From JAEVLT01 sp964484065 (GTDB lineage Bacteria; Bacillota; Bacilli; Bacillales; Cytobacillaceae), in NCBI GenBank assembly GCA_964484065.1, contig CAZAEW010000001.1, positions 1 to 64,000 on the forward strand: 64,000 nucleotides of DNA. Reading direction: 5' to 3'. The position numbers and the translations under genes are program-made. This document shows, one piece after another, positions 23,093 to 31,820 of this stretch (positions are counted from its first letter, which is position 1; each line of letters begins with the position of its first letter). The notes beneath the pieces were generated by a model. It made no database searches, had not been told where the DNA came from, and worked only from the letters and a program-made list of their open reading frames with translations.

Positions 23093-24385
23093 TTACTTCT
23101 TTTTCGGCACGACTTGGCAGACGGAGAATCGCTCGTCAGCGATCACCTCTTTCGCCAATAAACTCACGTCGTCAAGCGTGATTTTTTCAAGCGTTGGGAC
23201 TACATCGAACAAATTCATTCCATTAAAAGCATATCGGGTAAATTGGTTGGCAATATATTCGGGTGAATTAATGGCCCTTAGAAACGTTCCGATTTTTTTC
23301 TTTTTTGCACGTGATAATTGTTCATCGCTAAACAATTTGCCGTCTTTTGCCTCTGACAGGATGTTTTTTAATGCATCGGCAAGTTTATCCGGTTCCCTTG
23401 TGTCACCGCCGATCATTGCAAACCCAAATCCCTGCTCCTGCGTATAGTCATAGGAAAAGGTCTCGTCGATTAATCCTTCGTAATAAAGGCGGTTATAATT
23501 TTCCGAGCTTTTACCGAATAGCAAATCAAGCAGAACATTCATGGTTAGCTCATTTTTTAGCATTTCCCCGCCGGTTTGGTCGGTATGAAGGGCTTTGATT
23601 CCAACCAGACATTTGGAGGTTTGAACATTCATTTCCAGAACCTTTTTCTTTTCCGCGGCTTCGGGAGGCTCGTCTTCAAATTTCCGTTTAATTTCAGTCT
23701 GCTCTTTATAATCTTTTTTTGACTGATTCGTCCGAACCTGATCGATGATTGCTTTCGGTTCAACCGGGCCGACGATAAACAGCAGCATATTGCTTGGATG
23801 ATAAAATGTGTTATAGCATTCGTAAAGCAGATCTTTATTAATATGAGAGATCGATTCTACCGTGCCTGCAATATCAATTTTCACCGGATGATTCTTGTAT
23901 AAATTTTGAATCAGCCCGAAGTACAACCGCCAGTCCGGGTTGTCATCATACATTGTTATTTCCTGGCCAATAATTCCTTTTTCCTTTTCAACGGTCTTTT
24001 CGGAAAAATAAGGATCTTGAACGAAATCGACGAGTGTTTCCAAGTTTTTTTCGACATCAGATGTACTTGAAAAAAGATAAGCGGTCCGGGTGAAGGATGT
24101 AAAGGCATTAGCAGATGCCCCTTGCCGGCTAAATTGCTGAAACACATCGCCATCTTCTTTTTCAAATAATTTATGCTCTAAAAAATGGGCAATGCCATCG
24201 GGCACTTTCTTATATTCCTGCCCTCCAAGCGGGATGAAATGATTATCAACCGAACCATATTTGGTAGTAAATGTTGCAAATGTTTTATTAAAACCTTTTT
24301 TGGGGAGCACATATACATGCAGCCCATTTGCGAGTTTTTCAAAATATAGCTCTTCTTGGAGCTGGTCAAACGAAATTTTCTCCAT
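23093..24385 (-). CDS. ymfH: M16-family zinc peptidase YmfH (active partner)
   Basis: The 430-aa protein is an insulinase-type peptidase with the inverted zinc motif HFLEH at 67-71 and the downstream Glu in the EKGIIGQEITMYDDNP region near 150. It overlaps ymfF by one base (TAATG), so the two are co-translated. M16 peptidases of this kind act as pairs of an active and an inactive subunit; YmfF is the inactive one. Substrates are not known; small signalling peptides have been suggested for relatives. Confidence 0.9.
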   Translation of the reverse strand: MEKISFDQLQEELYFEKLANGLHVYVLPKKGFNKTFATFTTKYGSVDNHFIPLGGQEYKKVPDGIAHFLEHKLFEKEDGDVFQQFSRQGASANAFTSFTRTAYLFSSTSDVEKNLETLVDFVQDPYFSEKTVEKEKGIIGQEITMYDDNPDWRLYFGLIQNLYKNHPVKIDIAGTVESISHINKDLLYECYNTFYHPSNMLLFIVGPVEPKAIIDQVRTNQSKKDYKEQTEIKRKFEDEPPEAAEKKKVLEMNVQTSKCLVGIKALHTDQTGGEMLKNELTMNVLLDLLFGKSSENYNRLYYEGLIDETFSYDYTQEQGFGFAMIGGDTREPDKLADALKNILSEAKDGKLFSDEQLSRAKKKKIGTFLRAINSPEYIANQFTRYAFNGMNLFDVVPTLEKITLDDVSLLAKEVIADERFSVCQVVPKKK

Positions 24386-25665
24386 TATTCACCCGCCTCC
24401 ATTCCTGTTAAGAAATAAATAGTGTCCAGCTCAATCTTATCGGCTACAGCGACAATTTGTTCTTTCGTGACTTTTTGCATTTCACTTAAATACGTTTCCA
24501 AAGGAATATTGGTATTGGCGGCGACATTGTGATAAAGGATTTCAACTAATCCCCGGGCCGTATCAATGGTCTCAAGCATTTGATTTTGAATAACAGCTTT
24601 TGTTTGGTCCAATTCCTCGTTTGTAAAATCACCGTTTTTCATTGCATCCATTTGTTCATGGATGATTTTAACTGCTTGGTCATAGTTTTTTATATCAATT
24701 CCGGACATGACCATCATCAAGCCTTTATGACTTTCAAGACGGCTGGCAGCATAGTATGCCAGGCTCGCTTTTTCCCTGACGTTGATGAACAGCTTTGAAT
24801 GGGAGAATCCTCCAAAGATTCCGTTAAAGACTTGAAGTGCATAATAGTCCTGGCCGCCGTAGACAATTTGAGTCCGGTAGCCGATATTCAGTTTCCCCTG
24901 CTTAACATCTTGCTGTTCTTTCACTTCATTTACCTTTCCAACCTGCTTATTTCTTTCCATTTTCACTCTTATGGGTGTGCGATTTTCAAAATGGAGCAGC
25001 TCAGAAGATATTTTTTTCACTTCTTCTTCCTCGACATCCCCAATAACATATAAATCGAGTTCATCTTCTTTAAAAGCTTTGAGGAAATATTCATAGAGGC
25101 TTTCCGGGGTAATCGGGTCAACATCCTCAGACTCCCCGTTTACCTGGAGACGATAGGGTTCATCTTTACACATTTCTTCAATAAGACGGGCATTGGAATA
25201 GCGCATTTTATCATCATAAACGGATTGTATCCTTTGCTTTAAAGCTCGTTTTTCTTGTTCCACCTTTTGAGGATCAAAAGCGTTATTTGTTATATGTGGA
25301 TTTGTCAGTATTTCTGCTAAAAATTCAAACCCCTTTCTCAACAATGGGCTAGGGTCACTTAAAAACTTTTCATTGGCGATTTCCATTGAAAAACTCATGA
25401 TATGGTATTCACCTTTTTTTGCTAAGTCGACAAAAAATAAGGCACCATATAAATCATCCAAATAAGATCGCAAGAGAGCAGTCGACGGGTACTTAGCTGA
25501 ACTGCTTTGCAGGACTTGCGGCAGAAGAGCCCGAAGTGTAACATCTTCTTTTTTTAAAGGAGCTTTCATTTTCCAAACAATTGTATTGGTTTTGTATTTT
25601 TCAGTACTAATGATATGGAGCTTGTATCCTTGCATTTCCGTTATTTTTTCTGCTAACGAATCCAT
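24385..25665 (-). CDS. ymfF: M16-family peptidase-like protein YmfF (inactive partner)
   Basis: The 426-aa protein has the M16 fold but lacks the HxxEH zinc motif: the matching region reads LLRSYLDDLYGALF. An Arg/Tyr-rich C-terminal domain is retained, as in the substrate-holding subunits of processing-peptidase pairs. The start at 25665 follows GGAGG; an upstream ATG adds 12 residues. It precedes and overlaps ymfH. Confidence 0.9.
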   Translation of the reverse strand: MDSLAEKITEMQGYKLHIISTEKYKTNTIVWKMKAPLKKEDVTLRALLPQVLQSSSAKYPSTALLRSYLDDLYGALFFVDLAKKGEYHIMSFSMEIANEKFLSDPSPLLRKGFEFLAEILTNPHITNNAFDPQKVEQEKRALKQRIQSVYDDKMRYSNARLIEEMCKDEPYRLQVNGESEDVDPITPESLYEYFLKAFKEDELDLYVIGDVEEEEVKKISSELLHFENRTPIRVKMERNKQVGKVNEVKEQQDVKQGKLNIGYRTQIVYGGQDYYALQVFNGIFGGFSHSKLFINVREKASLAYYAASRLESHKGLMMVMSGIDIKNYDQAVKIIHEQMDAMKNGDFTNEELDQTKAVIQNQMLETIDTARGLVEILYHNVAANTNIPLETYLSEMQKVTKEQIVAVADKIELDTIYFLTGMEAGE

Positions 25666-25818
25666 CTGCAGTCCTCCTTCAAATTTAAAAGCCCTATCCA
25701 TAAATATGTATAAATGATTCGATTATTTCATATCTTTTCCTTCTAAATAAAACCCTATTCTCACTATAATTTGTTATGGTTGCGTTATACAAATATTTGA
25801 GCCTTTTTTACGCAAATA

Positions 25819-25839
25819 CCCCGGCATCATTTGCCGGGG
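25819..25839 (-). terminator. Terminator of the nucleoside transporter operon
   Basis: CCCCGGCA (25819-25826) and TGCCGGGG (25832-25839) form an 8-bp GC-rich stem with a 5-nt loop, 8 nt after the nupQ stop codon. Confidence 0.8.
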
Positions 25840-25846
25840 TGAAGGA

Positions 25847-26806
25847 TTATCTGCTTCCTTTTATATAATGAACTCCATCTGCTTTTGGTGCCTCAGCACG
25901 GCCGATAAAACCGGTTAGAGCCAAGATGGTCAAAACATATGGGGCAATTAATAAATAGACGCTCGGGATGGTTTTTAAGAACGGCAAACTCGATCCGATA
26001 ATACTTAAACTTTGGGCAAACCCAAAGAAGATTGCAGCCCCCATTGCCCCAAGCGGATGCCATTTTCCAAAAATCATTGCGGCCAACGCCATAAAGCCCT
26101 GTCCACTGATCGTTGCATGGCTAAAGTTGGAGGAAATCGCCTGAGCGTATACTCCCCCTCCAATTCCGCCCAGAGCCCCGGAAATGATAACACCTAAATA
26201 GCGCATTTTTGTTACGTTGATCCCCATCGTATCGGCAGCCATCGGATGCTCTCCAACTGAACGAAGGCGCAAGCCAAATGGGGTTTTATAAATAATATAC
26301 CAGGCAATAATAGCAACAATAATCGCCAAAAAGGAAGTCCAATACGTGTTTTGGAAAAATAATTTTCCAAGGACGGGAATGTCTTTTAAAATCGGAATAT
26401 CAATTTTATCGAAACCTTCTTTAATGGTGTCGGTTTCCCCTTTATTATAAATCAGCTTTACTAAAAACAGTGTTAACCCTGATGCCAATAAATTAATAGC
26501 CACCCCTGATACAGTATGGTCGGCGCGAAAGGTGATCGATGCCACTGCATGCAGAATGGAAAATAATGCACCTGCGACCATCGCTGCAAGCAATGCCACC
26601 CATGGTGTCCATGAGCCAAAGATATGAACAAAGGTCAAATTAAAAACAATCGATACAAAGGCACCAATCCACATTAAGCCTTCAAGCCCGATATTTACTA
26701 CGCCTGACCGTTCGGAAAATACTCCGCCTAATGCAGTGAAAACAAGGGGGGCAGCCCAGAGCAATGTGGAAGGAATAATAATCATTAATACCTGCATCAA
26801 GCTCAT
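25847..26806 (-). CDS. nupQ: Nucleoside ABC transporter permease NupQ-like
   Basis: The 319-aa integral membrane protein belongs to the BPD_transp_2 (RbsC-like) permease family, with about nine hydrophobic segments and the conserved VGEHPMAADTMGINVTKMRY loop. It resembles B. subtilis NupQ (YufQ), the partner of NupP in guanosine uptake. Its ATG follows the nupP stop directly. It is the last gene of the operon. Confidence 0.88.
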   Translation of the reverse strand: MSLMQVLMIIIPSTLLWAAPLVFTALGGVFSERSGVVNIGLEGLMWIGAFVSIVFNLTFVHIFGSWTPWVALLAAMVAGALFSILHAVASITFRADHTVSGVAINLLASGLTLFLVKLIYNKGETDTIKEGFDKIDIPILKDIPVLGKLFFQNTYWTSFLAIIVAIIAWYIIYKTPFGLRLRSVGEHPMAADTMGINVTKMRYLGVIISGALGGIGGGVYAQAISSNFSHATISGQGFMALAAMIFGKWHPLGAMGAAIFFGFAQSLSIIGSSLPFLKTIPSVYLLIAPYVLTILALTGFIGRAEAPKADGVHYIKGSR

Positions 26807-27853
26807 TTATTTCGCCTCCTTTTTACTGATGCGCTCAAGAAACCAACGAATGATATAACTCGATGCAACAAAGAAAACAATTAAAGCAATAATGATATCG
26901 ACTAGTTCATTTGGTACACCAGCCGTAAGTGGCATGTTCAGAGACCCGACGGTTAAGGAACCGAATAATAATGCGGCAAAAAACACCCCAAATGCGGTAT
27001 TGCCTCCCAATAATGCCACGGCAATTCCGTTAAAACCTACACCGGTGAACGCGCTTTTAATGGCGATATAACCAAAGGTTCCCAATCCTTCCATGGCCCC
27101 TGCCAAACCGGCAAATGCTCCTGAGATAACCATAGACAAAATAATATTTTTATTCACACTCATCCCGGCATAATGGGCCGCATGCTGGTTAAAACCTACC
27201 GCACGCAATTCAAAGCCACGGGTTGTTTTTTCTAATAGGAACCACATAATAAAGCAGCAAATAATTGCCAGTATAATCCCCCAGTGCAGCCTGGAATATT
27301 GAGTAATACTTTGCAGCCATGGAGAAGCAAGTGAGGCCGAATCCGGAACTGTTGGTGTTCTGTCCTTGCTTTGGGTGATAACATTTTGAATAATATAATT
27401 GCATAAGTGTAAAGCTACGTAGTTCATCATAATTGTAACAATTACCTCATGAACTCGAAAACGTGCTTTAAGAAGGCCTGGAATAAAAGCCCATAGTGCA
27501 CCCGCAACAATCGATGCGAGAATTGCCAATGGCAAATGAATGATTTTCGGCAGATGGAAAGCCAGTCCAACCCAGACAGAGGCAAGCCAACCGACTAAAA
27601 ACTGACCCTCAACACCGATGTTAAACAAACCTACCCGAAATGCAAAGGCAACAGCTAATCCGGCAAGGATATATGGAGTTACCTGTCTGATCACTTCACC
27701 GATATAATATGGGCTGCCGAAAGCTCCTCCCCATAAAGCACTGTAAGCGGCAATTGGATTGTAGCCGCTGGCAACCATTATGATTGTCCCAACTAATATA
27801 CCCAATAGCAAGGCAATAATAGGTGTTATTAAATTCCTTAATCGCTTAGACAT
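26807..27853 (-). CDS. nupP: Nucleoside ABC transporter permease NupP-like
   Basis: This 348-aa permease has about ten hydrophobic segments and the family loop ELRAVGFNQHAAHYAGMSVN, which couples to the ATPase. It matches B. subtilis NupP (YufP). Its start overlaps the end of nupO by 8 nt, so translation is coupled. Confidence 0.88.
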   Translation of the reverse strand: MSKRLRNLITPIIALLLGILVGTIIMVASGYNPIAAYSALWGGAFGSPYYIGEVIRQVTPYILAGLAVAFAFRVGLFNIGVEGQFLVGWLASVWVGLAFHLPKIIHLPLAILASIVAGALWAFIPGLLKARFRVHEVIVTIMMNYVALHLCNYIIQNVITQSKDRTPTVPDSASLASPWLQSITQYSRLHWGIILAIICCFIMWFLLEKTTRGFELRAVGFNQHAAHYAGMSVNKNIILSMVISGAFAGLAGAMEGLGTFGYIAIKSAFTGVGFNGIAVALLGGNTAFGVFFAALLFGSLTVGSLNMPLTAGVPNELVDIIIALIVFFVASSYIIRWFLERISKKEAK

Positions 27854-29381
27854 GTGTTCCTTCCCCCGCTTCTTTTCTGCTCGAACCTGCCATTAACAGC
27901 CCTAATTCTTGCTCGGTTGTCTCTTTAGGGTTAACAACCGCAACGATCTTCCCTTCAAAGATGACGGCGATTCGATCACTTACGTTCATGATTTCATCTA
28001 ATTCAAACGAAACAAGCAAGACCGCTTTACCATGATCCCGCTGTTCAATTAAGCGCTTGTGTATAAACTCAATAGCCCCAACATCAAGCCCGCGGGTTGG
28101 CTGAGCTGCAATTAGAAGATCCGGGTTCCGGTCAATCTCACGCCCAATAATGGCTTTTTGTTGATTTCCTCCCGATAATGCACGGGCAAGAGTATACTCA
28201 CTTGGTGTCCGGACATCAAATTCGGTAATTAATTGTCTCGCTTTTTTATAAATCTCCGGGAAGTTCAGGATTCCCCGTTTAGAAAAAGGAGGTTTATAGT
28301 ACGTTTCCAAAACCATGTTTTCGGCAATTGGGTAATTTAAAACCAAGCCATGCTTATGCCTGTCCTGCGGAATATGACCTACCCCTGATTCGGCAATTTT
28401 TCTCGGTGACAAGTGAATCAATTCCTTACCGTTAACCTTGATACTGCCGCTTTCTGACTTTCGAAGCCCGGTAACGGCTTCGATTAATTCCGATTGACCG
28501 TTTCCATCAACTCCTGCAATGCCGACAATTTCCCCCGAACGTACGGACAAACTGAGGCCATTTACCTCCGTTACACCGCGTGAATCTTTTACAACCAAGT
28601 CGTTTATTTCAAGAACCACTTGTTTCGGCTCTGCGGGTTTTTTTTCTGTTTTAAAAACGACTTCACGCCCAACCATTAAGCTGGCCAGTTCATTTGCATT
28701 TGTTTCGCTGACATTGACCGTTCCAATTCCTTTCCCCTTACGAATAACAGTACAGCGGTCACTGACTTCCATAATTTCTTTAAGTTTATGAGTGATCAGA
28801 ATAATGGATTTCCCTTCTTTAATAAGGGTTTTCATAATTCCGATTAATTCTTTAATTTCCTGGGGTGTCAAAACGGCTGTTGGTTCATCAAAGATTAAAA
28901 TTTCCGCACCGCGGTAAAGCGTTTTTAATATTTCAACCCTTTGCTGCATCCCCACTGATATATCAGATATCTTGGCTCTGGGGTCAACAGCTAAACCATA
29001 GCGTTCTGAAATTTCCCGAACCTCTTTTTCAGCTGCCTTTAAATCTATTCTTCCTCTTTTGGTTGTTTCACGGCCAAGTATAATGTTTTCCGTTACAGTA
29101 AAGACATCCACAAGCATAAAATGCTGATGAACCATTCCGATCCCCAGATCATTCGCAATATTCGGGTTTGTAATTTTTACCGATTTTCCTTTAACCCTGA
29201 TTTCCCCTTGCTCAGGCTGATAAAGGCCAAACAAAACATTCATCAAGGTAGACTTTCCCGCTCCGTTTTCCCCTAAAAGAGCATGAATTTCCCCTTTTTT
29301 TACTTGCAGTGTGATATTATCATTCGCAACAATGCCCGGAAATTCTTTTCGAATGTTAAGCATTTCAATCACATATTCCAT
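27846..29381 (-). CDS. nupO: Nucleoside ABC transporter ATPase NupO-like
   Basis: The 511-aa protein has two ABC domains in tandem, as in sugar and nucleoside importers. The first has Walker A GENGAGKS at 37-44, signature SVGMQQRVEIL and Walker B ILIFDEPTAVL. The second has a degenerate P-loop (GVDGNGQSEL near 292) and a signature LSGGNQQK. The start follows AAGGAG. It energises NupP and NupQ. Confidence 0.9.
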   Translation of the reverse strand: MEYVIEMLNIRKEFPGIVANDNITLQVKKGEIHALLGENGAGKSTLMNVLFGLYQPEQGEIRVKGKSVKITNPNIANDLGIGMVHQHFMLVDVFTVTENIILGRETTKRGRIDLKAAEKEVREISERYGLAVDPRAKISDISVGMQQRVEILKTLYRGAEILIFDEPTAVLTPQEIKELIGIMKTLIKEGKSIILITHKLKEIMEVSDRCTVIRKGKGIGTVNVSETNANELASLMVGREVVFKTEKKPAEPKQVVLEINDLVVKDSRGVTEVNGLSLSVRSGEIVGIAGVDGNGQSELIEAVTGLRKSESGSIKVNGKELIHLSPRKIAESGVGHIPQDRHKHGLVLNYPIAENMVLETYYKPPFSKRGILNFPEIYKKARQLITEFDVRTPSEYTLARALSGGNQQKAIIGREIDRNPDLLIAAQPTRGLDVGAIEFIHKRLIEQRDHGKAVLLVSFELDEIMNVSDRIAVIFEGKIVAVVNPKETTEQELGLLMAGSSRKEAGEGTHV

Positions 29382-29546
29382 CTTTTTACACTCCTTGCAA
29401 TAAGGTTAAGGAAATTACTAGATTCTATGCAGTAAGAGGTCAATTCACCTGCAGTTCTATTTAAGGATCCTCTATTAAAATCTTAAGTGAAAAGCAGAAT
29501 AAGCTTCTGCTCTTCAATTAGGACATTAATTTAAATCAAGAAGGAA

Positions 29547-29568
29547 GCGGGCTAAAATAAAAGCCCGC
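29547..29568 (-). terminator. Hairpin between the binding protein and nupO
   Basis: GCGGGCT and AGCCCGC form a 7-bp GC-rich stem with an 8-nt loop. The minus strand tail (TTCCTTCTTG) is only moderately T-rich, so a partial terminator or RNA-protecting hairpin that raises binding-protein output is likely. Confidence 0.55.
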
Positions 29569-29616
29569 ATTCCATTGTTTATAGTAAAAATTGTGTAGTT
29601 GAACTTTGCATTTTGA

Positions 29617-30726
29617 TTACTTTGCACTAAAGTTCTTTTCTTCAGCCTTTGTTGCAGGTATTTTTACATCGCCGGATTTAATCTTGTCTGTCCAATCTGC
29701 AACTGCTTTTTCAATTGCATCTTTATTAGGTACATCAGGATTAATCGGTGCCAATCCTACACCGTCTTCAGCTAAACCGTATACAGTTGTTTTTCCGCCT
29801 GGGAATTTGCCATTCATTGCTTTAGTTGAAATATCAACAACTGCGTTATCCACACGTTTCATAGCAGAGGTAATAATTGAGCTTGCCTTTTTCCCGTTGA
29901 CCGTTACATCTCCAATACCAGTTAAATTTTGGTCAGAGTCTACACCGATTGTCCAAATTGCCTGATTAGGGTTTTTGCTTAAACGGTCATGAGCTTCTTT
30001 AAACATACCGTTTCCGGTTGCACCGGCTGCAGCGAAAATGACATCGTCGCCCGAGGAGTACATTCTCGAAGCGATTGCCTGACCTTTAGAGGCATCCGTA
30101 AAGCTTTCCGCATATTGAATATCAACTGTGGCATTTGGATTTGCAGCTTTTACGCCTGTTACAAATCCTGCTTCAAACCGTTCAATAACAGCACTTGTCT
30201 GCCCGCCGATAAAACCAATTTTATTGGATTTGGTAGTCATACCGGCAACAACCCCTGCTAAGAAAGAGGATTCATTTTCCTTAAAGAGAATGCTTGCCAC
30301 GTTTGACTCTTTCACTTCTGCGTCAACAATTGCATATTTTGTCTTTGGCTGCTGTTTTGCAATTTTATCGACATCATTTTGCATCATGAAACCAATTCCA
30401 TAAATTAAGTTAAAGTTTTGGTGAGTAAGTGTATTTAAATTTGTAGCATAATCCGCATCTGATTTTGATGCAAGATAATCATACCCGCCAACGCCTTTTT
30501 TCATATTATTTTTCTTACCAAAGTCTTGCAAACCTTTCCAAGCTGATTGGTTAAAGGATTTGTCATCAATACCGCCAACGTCCGTTACCATACCAACTGA
30601 GAATTTTGCGGTTTTGTCTTTGCCTCCGCCGGCATTATCAGTTTTATTTGCTGTTCCGCAACCACCCAATAGTGTTCCAGCTGCAAGTACCAATGTTAAC
30701 GCAATACCAAATTTACGCTTTTTCAA
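29617..30726 (-). CDS. nupN: BMP-family nucleoside-binding lipoprotein
   Basis: The 369-aa protein is a substrate-binding lipoprotein of the BMP/PnrA family, known to bind purine nucleosides. A signal peptide ends in the lipobox LLGGC (Cys near residue 23), and the mature part begins with a Gly/Lys linker. The start is TTG at 30726, 7 nt after AAGGAGGT; the upstream ATG lacks a binding site. It is followed by a hairpin and then nupOPQ. Confidence 0.9.
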   Translation of the reverse strand: MKKRKFGIALTLVLAAGTLLGGCGTANKTDNAGGGKDKTAKFSVGMVTDVGGIDDKSFNQSAWKGLQDFGKKNNMKKGVGGYDYLASKSDADYATNLNTLTHQNFNLIYGIGFMMQNDVDKIAKQQPKTKYAIVDAEVKESNVASILFKENESSFLAGVVAGMTTKSNKIGFIGGQTSAVIERFEAGFVTGVKAANPNATVDIQYAESFTDASKGQAIASRMYSSGDDVIFAAAGATGNGMFKEAHDRLSKNPNQAIWTIGVDSDQNLTGIGDVTVNGKKASSIITSAMKRVDNAVVDISTKAMNGKFPGGKTTVYGLAEDGVGLAPINPDVPNKDAIEKAVADWTDKIKSGDVKIPATKAEEKNFSAK

Positions 30727-30811
30727 AGTTGAGACCTCCTTAGTAATTGTTTGATTAGGAAGAATAGATTTTGGTAAGCTGAACAAATATCGTTTATCAT
30801 TATGCTTGGAA

Positions 30812-30831
30812 AAAAGAAATTAATTTCTTTT
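30812..30831. terminator. 20-bp AT-rich palindrome at the ymfC stop
   Basis: AAAAGAAATT and AATTTCTTTT form a perfect 20-bp palindrome that contains the ymfC stop codon. It may end ymfC transcripts or be an operator in front of the transporter operon. Confidence 0.4.
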
Positions 30832-31545
30832 CCGAAGCACACGAAAGCTGAAAATGTCCGCTTTAAAATAGTTTACCGAAAAAAGAACCGGTTCATCCAT
30901 TTCATCATAGTGCATTTGCTTTAAAACAAGGAGTGCCGTTTCGGGTTCACAATCGAGGACTGGTGAAATTTTTTCGTGATAACCAAGCGGTTCAATTTGT
31001 GCAATCGCGTATGTAATTTTCCTGCCAGCCTGCTCCTCGAGAATGGTGAAAAGCGATTCTTCACCATGGGAAAAGGTTTCCGGGAGAATCCTTTCCGGTA
31101 CCTTGTCTATGCAATAAACAACTGGTTTTCCATTAGCCGTTCTCACTCTCTCAATGACAACGATTCCTTCATCCGGCGAACAAGTAAAACGGCGAAGATC
31201 TTCCTCGGTAACACCAAGCGTTGATGAACTGAGAAGAATGGTACCTGGTTTCATGCCTGCCTCTTCAATCATCGTTGTGACACTTTTAAGCTGCTCAATC
31301 CCTGAGGTGAACAAAGGCTTGGCGTTAACAAAAGTTCCGACTCCGTGACGACGGATAATGACATTCTCTTCTTCAAGGATCCGCAACGCTTCCCGAAGAG
31401 TTGCCCTGCTAACACCAAGCTTCTTTGCAAGATCAAATTCAGAAGGCAATTTTTCTCTTTCTTTATAAATTCCTTCTTCAATATCTTTCTTCAAGCGATC
31501 AATTACTTGTAAATATAAATGTCTGCTATCTGATTTTATAGACAT
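30820..31545 (-). CDS. ymfC: GntR-family regulator YmfC (HutC/UTRA type)
   Basis: The 241-aa protein has a GntR winged helix (about 8-75, EFDLAKKLGVSRATLREALRIL) and a UTRA effector domain (about 95-235). Its gene directly precedes the nucleoside transporter genes with a 93-nt gap, so it probably controls them in response to a nucleoside-derived ligand. The start at 31545 follows GGAGGA. An extended -10 promoter and a cre-like site lie upstream. Confidence 0.88.
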   Translation of the reverse strand: MSIKSDSRHLYLQVIDRLKKDIEEGIYKEREKLPSEFDLAKKLGVSRATLREALRILEEENVIIRRHGVGTFVNAKPLFTSGIEQLKSVTTMIEEAGMKPGTILLSSSTLGVTEEDLRRFTCSPDEGIVVIERVRTANGKPVVYCIDKVPERILPETFSHGEESLFTILEEQAGRKITYAIAQIEPLGYHEKISPVLDCEPETALLVLKQMHYDEMDEPVLFSVNYFKADIFSFRVLRKRN

Positions 31546-31616
31546 CCAGGTTCCTCCAGCTTTTTCGTACGACATCAGACCTCTGAAGTATTATCTTTCC
31601 TTCTCTAATCGAAAAT

Positions 31617-31625
31617 ACTATATCA
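31617..31625 (-). promoter_or_regulatory. Extended -10 promoter of ymfC
   Basis: The minus strand reads TGATATAGT, a -10 with one mismatch and the TG extension. The leader is about 65 nt. Confidence 0.5.
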
Positions 31626-31685
31626 TTTTTCTTGTATAAAATAAATAGGGTTCACCAACTTTATCATTTTGCATAAGATTAATAT

Positions 31686-31699
31686 TTAAAGCGTTTTCA
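31686..31699 (+). promoter_or_regulatory. cre-like site upstream of ymfC
   Basis: TTAAAGCGTTTTCA matches TGWAARCGYTWNCW at 13 of 14 positions. It lies about 80 nt upstream of the predicted ymfC start point, a position more typical of activation or of repression at another promoter. Confidence 0.4.
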
Positions 31700-31741
31700 A
31701 TAGTATGTCACATTTCCCTAGAAAACTATATAGATAAAAGA

Positions 31742-31777
31742 AAAACACCGAATCAGCGCTAAACAATTCGGTGTTTT
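31742..31777 (-). terminator. spoIIIE terminator
   Basis: AAAACACCGAAT and ATTCGGTGTTTT form a 12-bp perfect stem with a 12-nt loop, followed on the minus strand by T-rich DNA. Confidence 0.92.
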
Positions 31778-31820
31778 CACATAAATTTGACTTTATATTG
31801 ATCGATCTTTTCTTAACTCG

